A stretch of 64,000 bases of DNA from JACKAF01 sp041391485 (GTDB lineage Bacteria; Bdellovibrionota; FAC87; UBA2466; JACKAF01), in contig JAWKNY010000002.1 in the NCBI GenBank assembly GCA_041391485.1, forward strand, positions 193,262 to 257,261. Reading direction: 5' to 3'. Below are positions 28,885 through 36,397 of the stretch, piece by piece. Every line of letters starts with the position of its first letter. Position 1 is the stretch's first letter. The position numbers and the translations under genes were made by a program. The notes under the pieces were generated by a model, which was not told where the DNA came from, did no database searches, and was given only the letters and a program-made list of their open reading frames with translations.

Positions 28885-30124
28885 ATCGTAAGATTTCGTC
28901 TAGGAGCACGGCGGAAGCAGCCCACTGCTTCCGTTCGCGCTCTGGTCGATCGACTACCACCTCCGACGCTCTGCCACACGCGACTGGCTCACCACCGCTG
29001 GTGATAGTCCTGATTGGATCCGGAATCACTTCCACCATCAGGCCCCATAACCCGTAATGGCTGCCGCCACGTCGCAATTTCGCTGCAAAGACGAGCTTGT
29101 TGTGCCGTGGCGGAGCGAGCACGCCTTAGACACGGCTTGATCTGGTCTGTAGTTCCACTCCCAGCATCTTCGCCTTAGCTTCTACACGGTAAACTGCGTA
29201 ACCACTCCTAAACGACACAGAGCTTCCGGGGATGGCGTAAGTCGGTGAGTCAGCTAAGCCCGCCAGTAGGACTCAACCAGCACGATAGCCGTTCATTGAA
29301 CTAACGCCGACGACAGCCGGCTCAAATGTACGGTAGCGCTCCGAGTAAGTGTGTTTACCAATCGGCGTTGTTCTGACGTCCCCGCAGATCTTCTCCCCGA
29401 ATTCCCGGCTATCGAATCCCCGACCGCTGGACTTTGTAATACAAAACCACTTCATTTTCCCCGGCGGGCTGGTTCGGCAGCCGATCCGAGCGTACGCGGG
29501 AAGCGTGGCTTCCACCGGGTGCATCAGTCCCTGCGCTACTGTGACTCCGCAATCCCCATGCAGTGCCAGGGGAATGGGACCCAGCAGGCGGGCCGCCTTC
29601 CGGACAATTGTACTTCCCGGGAGCACCGAGTGCTCTACCATCGGGCGCATTTCTGCGGGTACGCCCGGCAAAAGCAAAATCGGCACCCGCCCAGCTTTAG
29701 GGTAAATCCGGGGTGCGAGCCCCACCTCATTCACAAACGGTTCTGCCGCCCGCGGGTAGCGGACCTGGCGAAGCGCATCCGCATTTACGGTGCGCCCTCG
29801 TTCCGGAATAGATTTTTTCAAGGCGCGCACGCGCCGGTGCAAATTCGGCCGCGTCCGAGCGATGGCCCGGCACGCACAATCATCAGTCAGATCGTCGGTG
29901 GTAGGTCCCAGTCCGCCAAACACCACCACGACGTCCGCACGTTCTTTGAAAGACGTTGAAGATAAGTAAGGATGACCTCTGTATTGTCCGGAATAACGGT
30001 AGTCGCGCTGAGCACGTCCATTGGCGAATAGTTGCCCGGCTACGTACCGTTGAGAGTTTGTGTCAGCGATTTTAACAGTAAGGAGTTCATCTCCGATGGC
30101 GAGAGTTTCGATACGCAAAGCCAT
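28868..30124 (-). CDS. cinA: CinA-family nicotinamide mononucleotide deamidase/pyrophosphatase, heavily frameshifted
   Basis: ATG 30124 overlaps the stop of a tiny upstream frame. The N-terminal MoaB-like domain is recognisable: IETLAIGDELLT-KIADTNSQ, VVVFGGLGPTTDDLT, PFVNEVGLAP, LLPGVPAEMRPM. The C-terminal CinA deamidase domain follows in several frames: GLADSPTYAIPGSSVSF, YRVEAKAKMLGVELQ, a GPDGGSDSG (deamidase loop) and the end RPERERKQWAASAVLLDEIL at 28868. There are six or more breaks and some stretches that are in the wrong frame and then recover. It recycles NMN in the pyridine cycle. Part of the worst-quality stretch of the window. Confidence 0.82.
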
Positions 30125-30249
30125 CAAGCGTTCTCGCGAGGACGGCGGCGTACAATTACATCTACGCTCCAGCCGTTTTCGTTCTGCTTCACGTTCAATT
30201 TTTCTTCTTCTTTGCGTCGCAGTTAAGCTTCGGCGCGAAGTTCACTCAT
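30124..30249 (-). CDS. Possible small basic ORF with one in-frame stop
   Basis: ATG 30249 overlaps the previous gene's stop (ATGA) and the frame ends at the cinA start (TGATG). It encodes about 40 residues (ending VDVIVRRRPRENA) except for a TAA at its ninth codon, which a single base change would remove. Both overlaps suggest a coupled small gene. Very little can be said; it could be noise. Confidence 0.25.
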
Positions 30250-30521
30250 TTTGGAGAGCCATCAAGATCTTCCACGTCGGTGACTCGGAACTTCACCATC
30301 TCGGCAACGCACTTCGCGTCTGCCTTCAACTTACGCCCTTTGCGATTTTTCAAAACCAAGATTTCGTTCCCGTGCACAGTCTCGCAAAGTTCGCAACCAT
30401 GCTCTTCATCGGACCAGCGGCCGCTCACGCACACAACGGTGCCCTGACTTCCCTGGAACGCTTCCATCTTCAGCGCCATTTTTCTACGCAGCCGCTCTTT
30501 TTCTAACGCGTCCATTGCCAT
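30246..30521 (-). CDS. Small hypothetical protein (91 aa)
   Basis: Start ATG 30521 is chosen because GGAGGG sits 7-10 bases before it; longer frames upstream lack such a site. The sequence (MAMDALEKERLRRKMALKME, SGRWSDEEHGCELCETVHGNE, LVLKNRKGRKLKADAKCVAE) is charged with three Cys, the pair CELC resembling half a zinc ribbon. No family recognised. Cytoplasmic. Followed by the coupled small frame and cinA, so it may share their transcript. Confidence 0.5.
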   Translation of the reverse strand: MAMDALEKERLRRKMALKMEAFQGSQGTVVCVSGRWSDEEHGCELCETVHGNEILVLKNRKGRKLKADAKCVAEMVKFRVTDVEDLDGSPK

Positions 30522-30605
30522 CAAACATCCCTCCACTGGGTCCGCCCACACCTTTTGTGGGCCTCCCCGTGGCTTGAGAATGAGGCAGGCTACCAAAGCC
30601 ACACC

Positions 30606-31465
30606 ATGGAAGCAATACGTACTCAAAGCCTGACCGCCGCCCTTTTGCTGCTCCTACTCTCGCAGCCGGCGCGGTTGTTCGCCGCAAGCGGTACCTGGCC
30701 GAAGGCCAGCGAGGGCATTCCCAAAACTTGGTCACCCGGCTTTTGGGTCACCAAGTACGCGGTATTTGGGCGCAAAGGGAACGTACGTTTCGTCTGGAGC
30801 GAAAAAGACCAAAACGTCTATTGTGCTTCGGACACCCCGCTCACCGCGTGGGTGACTCACCGGCTGTCCCCACAGGAAACGCTCTCCGAGAAAGCGGCGG
30901 AAACGGCTGGCTCAGACGCTGAACGACTCCCCTAACGCACGCTGCGTGTCCGCCTGGGAGCTGAACATCGAACCCCTCAAAGAGGTACCGGGATGGTACG
31001 TGCGCTTTCTGAAAGCGTTTAAGAGACAGAGTCGTTTACCCGTGCGCTTGGCCGTGCCGCCGGTCTCCTCGCATCCAATGCCGGGCTACCATTGGTCCGA
31101 GGCAGAAATGGCGCGCATCGTTGAGGTCGTCGCGCGACACTGGTTGCACGACATGGGGCTCAACTGGGAGTGGATACCAAAACCGCCCTCGAGACTTTCG
31201 CTTTCGTTTCCGCATGCTGCTGAAGTATTCCGAAAAAGGCGCTCGGCTTGCCGGCGTATCACGACAAAACAGCGCTACACCCGCTAGACGTCGAAAATGC
31301 GGCTCGTGTATCGGAGTGGATTCGCACACTGCGCACTCCGGATCTGCGGCATCTCTTTTGCGACAAGCGGGTTGATTTCGCCTATTATGCGGCTTGGACG
31401 ATGAAAACTGACGAGACGCAGGCCGCAAAGGCCTGGACGCTTGGAGGAAAGATGCGTGCTTATAA
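30606..31465 (+). CDS. Exported glycoside-hydrolase-like protein, frameshifted
   Basis: ATG 30606 begins a Sec signal peptide (MEAIRTQSLTAALLLLLLSQ, cleaved near LFAAS). The frame changes near 30920 and again at 31110-31300. The parts show CVSAWELNIEPLKEVPGWYV, LPVRLAVPPVSSHPMPGYHW and RHLFCDKRVDFAYYAAWTMK. A buried aspartate/glutamate-rich strand (W-E-L-N-I-E-P) with following VRLAV strand resembles the DIEP-type strand 4 of TIM-barrel glycosidases such as GH18-like proteins, but I do not recognise the exact family. The stop at about 31463-31465 is inferred from the overlap with the next gene's start. Confidence 0.5.
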
Positions 31466-32259
31466 ATGGATAGTGCTTCTACTGACGGCGTCTCTCTCCT
31501 CCTTCGCAACCGATGTCCTAAAAGACAATGTGGAGTACACGACCTCCATTGCCGGGTCCTACGACTCCCGCAGCGGGGTGATTGCATCAACCCCCATGCT
31601 GCAATAGTTCCAAGCCGATTCAACGGAGATTGTCTCCTGTTGCATTCCACTGCTGAATGCCAAAATAATGACCAGGGTCGTTTACGCCCTAGGCTGGCTC
31701 GCCTGGGATTGAACACCTGGATACGAAGTCCCGGGGATTTTAACCGCTACAGTTTCGCTTTGGGAATGCCGTTTACCCCTATTACGGGATTCGGTATGCG
31801 TTCACCCGTTCGACACGGGCTCGCTCAGCCACTACGATTCGCTCACGATGGGATTGCAACTGCGAGCTCACCCTAAATTCAGTCTCGCCCTCCTGGCAGA
31901 GGGATCGAACCAACCGGACCCACAATGGGTCGCTGGTCCCTACGCGGTACACCAGTTTTACTGGCTGCTTTAACCTGATCGATCCGCTGCGTTTGACGGT
32001 AGATATCACTTATTCCAACTTCTTGAAGTCAGTTGGCTACGAAGCCAATGCCGAGGTCGAACTTGCGCGCGGAGTTCGCGTGCGCGCCGGCTACCACCAC
32101 GAACGCAAGTGGCAAGTAGGCTTGCAGGTGAACTTTGGTTTCACCAGCTACTTTTCGGCATTCGGAACCGCAACCCCGGCGCGCTCCGTTTTGATCGGTG
32201 CGAAGTTTTCTATGAAGCCCTACTCCTCACTCATTAGTTTCCATTCGCCTGGAAAATGA
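31452..32259 (+). CDS. Outer-membrane barrel protein/domain upstream of SppA, frameshifted
   Basis: ATG 31452 (GGAGG upstream) gives a signal peptide MRAYKWIVLLLTASLSSFA. The next 250 codons are split over several frames (breaks near 31600, 31690-31800 and 31960) and contain barrel-like strands: YDSLTMGLQLRAHPKFSLAL, GVRVRAGYHHERKWQVGLQV, GFTSYFSAFG. The last frame ends at 32259, overlapping the sppA ATG (ATGA). One missing A in aaaa 32253-32256 would fuse it in frame to SppA, and the SppA reading has no signal peptide of its own, so a single barrel-protease fusion is likely. Confidence 0.5.
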
Positions 32260-33815
32260 CGGTGAACGGCGCCGTAGGAGAAGAACCCATCAATGGTGGG
32301 CTTCTTGGCGTGGACCGCCCTAGTTTGCTTGGACTCATCAAACGCCTAGACGAAGCCAGCAAAGAACCGGGCATAGAAGTGGTGCTTATCGATCTAAAGT
32401 CCTTCCCGCTCGGTCTGGCGGCGGCTCAAGATCTTGCCGATGCCGTACTCCGTGCTCGAAAAGCGGGCAAGGAAGTCGAGGTTTTTCTCGGCAACGCCGG
32501 TCTCAAAGAATACCTCGTCGCTGCCGCTGCGGATCGCATCTATATAGAGGAGGGATCCGAGCTTCGTCTCGCCGGACTCCGCGAAGCCCGGTACTACCTG
32601 CGCGGCACACTCGACAAAATCGGCATAGAAGGCGAGCTCTTTGCCAAAGGGAAGTACAAGTCCGCTCCGGAAACCTTCACCCGCAAGGGACCGTCGGAAG
32701 CTTCCAAAGAGGCGTCACTACAGCGTCTGCGATCGCTTCAAAAAACCCTGTTCGCCTACCTAAGCAAACATCGAAAAATTTCACAAAAAAAATGGGACCA
32801 AGTCATAGAGCACGCGCTCTTCTCCCCGGAAGAAGCAAAAGACTGGCAGTTGGTGGATGCGATCGACGCTTTTCCGGATCGCAAAGAACAGGTGAGCGCC
32901 ATCTTCACGGAAGACGTTCAAACGATGAAAGACTCCATCGCTCTGCGCCCACGCGTTGCCGTCATTGTTGCAAGTGGGGATATTTTGCAGGGACGTAGCG
33001 CTCTACTGAGTTTTGCGGGAAGCCCTCAAATCACTTACAAAAAGATGGAAACCTTTTTCGAAAGTGCGCTCGCCGATCCGTTGACGCACGCGATCGTGTT
33101 GCGGGTTTCAAGCCCGGGTGGAGAAATTCTCCCTAGCCGCCAAATAGCGTCTCTCATCGAACGCGCCAAAAAGAAAAAACCAGTCATTGTGTCTATGGGT
33201 GATTACGCGGCCAGTGGAGGTTACATGATTTCCGCCCCCGCGAGCGAGATCTACGCATCCCCTACAACGCTCACCGGATCCATCGGTGTCTTTCTCGGTA
33301 AGGTGAATCTTTCCAAACTCTATCAAAAGATCGATCTTCGAAAGGAAATCCTCAGCGATGCGCCTTATGCCGATCTTTATTCCGAAGATCGCGGCTTAAC
33401 CTCCGGAGGGCGAAAGATCCTCAGCCGGCGGCTCGATCAGTACTACGACAACTTCGTAGAATATGTAGCCAAACAACGCCAACTAGCGCTTTCCAAAGCC
33501 AACGAAGAGGCCCAGGGAAGAGTTTGGACCGGAGAAGAAGCTCAAGCCAAGAAGCTCGTCGACAAAACAGGAAGTTACTTGGATGCAGTCGAGGCCGCAG
33601 CACAGCGTGCTGGCTTAGCCCCCGGTGGCTTCGACTACTACGTTCTGGCCAATGCTCCTTCCCTGTTCTCTCCTTTTGGGGACGGGGGATGGCTAAAAGC
33701 GGAGGCAAAAACACCTTGGCCTGTCGCTTCGATTGCGGAACAAATTCATTGGGCGACCTTACTAGCGGAGCGACCGTTTCTTTATCTTTCTCCAACGGGA
33801 CTCATGGAAAACTAA
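32256..33815 (+). CDS. sppA: SppA-family (S49) signal peptide peptidase
   Basis: 519 residues with the tandem S49 layout of the 67-kDa type: an N-terminal domain (VVLIDLKSFPLGLAAAQDLA, ADRIYIEEGSELRLAGLREA with Lys in GKYKSAPETF as the general base candidate) and a C-terminal domain (AVIVASGDILQGRSA, IVLRVSSPGGEILPSRQIA, the nucleophile Ser in YAASGGYMISAPAS, TLTGSIGVFLGK). SppA enzymes degrade cleaved signal peptides and other peptides at the membrane. No export signal is present in this frame; the preceding coding region supplies one if the two are fused (see that entry). Convergent with the M15 gene, 2 bases away. Confidence 0.9.
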   Translation: MTVNGAVGEEPINGGLLGVDRPSLLGLIKRLDEASKEPGIEVVLIDLKSFPLGLAAAQDLADAVLRARKAGKEVEVFLGNAGLKEYLVAAAADRIYIEEGSELRLAGLREARYYLRGTLDKIGIEGELFAKGKYKSAPETFTRKGPSEASKEASLQRLRSLQKTLFAYLSKHRKISQKKWDQVIEHALFSPEEAKDWQLVDAIDAFPDRKEQVSAIFTEDVQTMKDSIALRPRVAVIVASGDILQGRSALLSFAGSPQITYKKMETFFESALADPLTHAIVLRVSSPGGEILPSRQIASLIERAKKKKPVIVSMGDYAASGGYMISAPASEIYASPTTLTGSIGVFLGKVNLSKLYQKIDLRKEILSDAPYADLYSEDRGLTSGGRKILSRRLDQYYDNFVEYVAKQRQLALSKANEEAQGRVWTGEEAQAKKLVDKTGSYLDAVEAAAQRAGLAPGGFDYYVLANAPSLFSPFGDGGWLKAEAKTPWPVASIAEQIHWATLLAERPFLYLSPTGLMEN

Positions 33816-33817
33816 GG

Positions 33818-34696
33818 CTACCACCGAGCGCGGTAGCCGCGCGCGTCTACATGAACAAAGGGCCCATGGACCCGATTGGCTTTGTAGGCGGACAATCCCC
33901 CGCTTGGAACAGTCTGGGTGTCGGACTTCTCCAGCGCCTCCACCAGATTAAAAAGCTCAGCGGCATCTGAGAAGTCGTGTTTCTTGTCGTGATTCAGATC
34001 ATCCATGATTCCGTCCTTGGGGTTTTCATCGACAAAGATATCTGCGGCATTTCCATACTGGTGCTGACTGAGTTTCACATTGCCGATCTGCTTGTTGTAG
34101 AACGGGGTGCGGTACCCACTCATGATGGTGAACTTCGTCCAAGAAAAACCGCGTTGCTGTGCAAACTCAAGCAGCCGCTCGAGCTTTTTCAGTAGATCCG
34201 CTTTTAAGGCCACAAACTTTGGAAAGCTGGCCTTTTGCTTGCACAGAAACTCACCCAAGACGTAACTTTTGGACACCTTCCAGTCTAGATTCTCCTTTGT
34301 CACTTCGATAAAACCGTCGGGAGGCGGTTGTCGTCGGGGACCAAATTTCGGGTAGGTCCCAATCCGGTACCCGTTCAGCTTCCCCTTCACGACTTTGCTA
34401 GCCGGTAGCTGTACAAAAACATTGATCCGGTGCTCTTTTTTCTGCGGATCGTGGTATGCAAACTTGTAGCTTCCGGGAGTTGAGGGAAAGTCGATTTTCT
34501 GTGGCAACGCCGTCAAATCCACGTAACCCAAGGGACCGGATAGCTTTCCAACACCCCTTGCTTTGAGTTCGCTCTGGGGCATTAAAAAAAGGGCCGTTGG
34601 AATTTTATTCGCCCCTCCAAGTTCCAGAGACTCTCCCCATGTAATCACGGAGGAAAAAAGGGCTCCTAGAACCAGTGATCTAGGAATCATTTCCAT
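33818..34696 (-). CDS. Exported M15-type (D,D-carboxypeptidase-like) peptidase
   Basis: About 292 residues with a short hydrophobic leader (MEMIPRSLVLGALFSSVITW). After a 130-residue beta-rich region, the M15-type core has TIMSGYRTPFYNKQIGN, the zinc motif SQHQYGNAADIFVDE (His and Asp ligands) and the late His in PFVHVDARG. Members trim peptide stems of peptidoglycan or bind it. The gene overlaps the end of the preceding L,D-transpeptidase gene by 17 bases (its first codons read over the transpeptidase stop), so both are translated from one message and probably act on the same cell-wall substrate. Confidence 0.85.
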   Translation of the reverse strand: MEMIPRSLVLGALFSSVITWGESLELGGANKIPTALFLMPQSELKARGVGKLSGPLGYVDLTALPQKIDFPSTPGSYKFAYHDPQKKEHRINVFVQLPASKVVKGKLNGYRIGTYPKFGPRRQPPPDGFIEVTKENLDWKVSKSYVLGEFLCKQKASFPKFVALKADLLKKLERLLEFAQQRGFSWTKFTIMSGYRTPFYNKQIGNVKLSQHQYGNAADIFVDENPKDGIMDDLNHDKKHDFSDAAELFNLVEALEKSDTQTVPSGGLSAYKANRVHGPFVHVDARGYRARW

Positions 34697-36107
34697 TCCA
34701 GGCTCCTAACTCCTTCATCGTGCTCACTATCTTTTCGTCCCAGCCGTAAACATCCTTTGCGTTGGCAATCTTATTATCCTCAGTCAACCAAACCGTTCTA
34801 TACATCAAGTAGATGGGAATAGGTTGCCGCAGCTTTATGAGCGTCCGCTTCTGATCTTTTAGAACCGAATCGATGCGTTCCTGGGACCAAGACTCTTCCG
34901 TACCGGCGACCTCTAAGACAAAGTTGACGAGATCTCTTGGCTTCTCCAACCGGATGCAACCGTGGCTGAACATTCTTTCTTTGGTTTCGAACAGAGATCT
35001 GGCTGGCGAGTCGTGCAGGTAAACCGCTTGGCTATTGGGAAAAAGAATCTCATATTTGCCCAGAGGGTTGCTCTCACCTGGTTTCTGTTCGATTCGAAAG
35101 GGAAACTTCTCCTCCGAGTATTCACTCCAGTCTATCTTGGCAATCTCCTCTTCCGTTAACGGCAGGTCCTTTTTTTCGGCGGAATAGATCTCATAGTTCT
35201 TCTCTTTAAGAAAATCGGTGCCGGACTGAAGCTTTGGCAGGATTTCCTTTGAGGCAATGGAGTAGGGTATCACCCAGCGCGGGTTCAAAATCACTGTAGT
35301 GACCTCGTCGGCCAGCATCGGACTCGCTGCCCCTTCTTTACCGACAATTATCTTCTGCGCTAGAGCGACCTTTCCCTCCCGCACGCCAAAGGCTTGAAAG
35401 CGCGCGATATCGACGAGCACATGGGTTGTATCCGACTTCGCCGGGCCCATCCAACGGTTGCGCTCCATGTTCGCGGCAATCGCTTCGGCTTCTGCCGGGT
35501 TCTGCACTCGGGACTTTAAGTACTTTTCCTGCAGCCGCGTATAGTCGTAAAACCCGTCCACCTTGAACAAAGGTAGCGGGTCACGATCCGAGAAGGCGTT
35601 TCGCACTTCCTCTTTCGGAATCAGCTCCGCGCGATCCGCGATGGGAATCCCCTCAATCTCTTTCACGCGGCGTAAAACTCCTCCATGGAGATCGGCGATG
35701 AATCTCGTAATGGAATCACTTACCAAAAGGTCGGCGTCCACCTGCGCTGCGATGCTGTCGGCCCCCGAGCAAACCGTTTGAGATTTTTTTAAGTGGTACA
35801 GCTCGGGATTCAAGCCGTGCCGGGGAGCGGCTGTTTCAATTTCTTTGAGTGCCTGGTTCGCCGTATCGATTAGCGCTTTGCCTTCGCACCAGATAGGGCA
35901 ATCGGAGTTCGCCGCATAGGCCTCTGCCACCATCGCTCGCCAAGCAGCCGGCTCGCCTTTGAGGGACTGCAAATGCTTTTGGACTTGCACCCGCAGGGCT
36001 TTATCGCAGCGTCTACCGATACAACCCGAAATCAGAAGGACACTCACAAGGGTAAAGAATATTCCCACCCCGAAAACTCGAAACGAACGGCCACCATCAC
36101 GTCGCAT
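34680..36107 (-). CDS. L,D-transpeptidase (YcbB/LdtD-like), lipoprotein-type leader
   Basis: 475 residues starting with a lipoprotein signal (FTLVSVLLISGC, lipobox LISGC). An N-terminal all-helical part and a peptidoglycan-binding-type segment (LQEKYLKSRVQNPAEA, IAANMERNRWMGP) lead to the YkuD domain: HVLVDIARFQAF, NPRWVIPYSIASKEILPKL, NSQAVYLHDSPARSLFE and the catalytic SHGCIRLEKPRDLV with nucleophile Cys. This is the large YcbB arrangement rather than the small ErfK type. It forms 3-3 cross-links or attaches Braun-type lipoproteins in the periplasm. Overlaps the M15 peptidase gene. Confidence 0.92.
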   Translation of the reverse strand: MRRDGGRSFRVFGVGIFFTLVSVLLISGCIGRRCDKALRVQVQKHLQSLKGEPAAWRAMVAEAYAANSDCPIWCEGKALIDTANQALKEIETAAPRHGLNPELYHLKKSQTVCSGADSIAAQVDADLLVSDSITRFIADLHGGVLRRVKEIEGIPIADRAELIPKEEVRNAFSDRDPLPLFKVDGFYDYTRLQEKYLKSRVQNPAEAEAIAANMERNRWMGPAKSDTTHVLVDIARFQAFGVREGKVALAQKIIVGKEGAASPMLADEVTTVILNPRWVIPYSIASKEILPKLQSGTDFLKEKNYEIYSAEKKDLPLTEEEIAKIDWSEYSEEKFPFRIEQKPGESNPLGKYEILFPNSQAVYLHDSPARSLFETKERMFSHGCIRLEKPRDLVNFVLEVAGTEESWSQERIDSVLKDQKRTLIKLRQPIPIYLMYRTVWLTEDNKIANAKDVYGWDEKIVSTMKELGAWNGNDS

Positions 36108-36397
36108 ACCTCACTCCTTAATATATTCAACCAGAGTGACTGCAATCGTTGTGCCGTCTCTAAAAGTCCCTTTTCTTAAACTTTGCGATGATTTAGTGCG
36201 GGATTTGGGAACAATCTGTAACCATTTGGCGACGGCCCTCGTAAATTCCAGTCATCCGGGTACTAGGCGAAGACAAAAATTCGCAAAAGCGCGAGCCTGA
36301 ACTCGCGCCCATTTGACATCTCTTGTCCACTCATGTCATGCGTAGAAAGGTGGCAGGTCGTATTGCATGGCGACTGCCGATGGGTTTTGGGGGGAAT

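Noticed and set aside
28868..29122. Separate 84-residue gene
   Set aside because: Its end (RPERERKQWAASAV) aligns with the CinA C-terminus and continues the damaged cinA gene.
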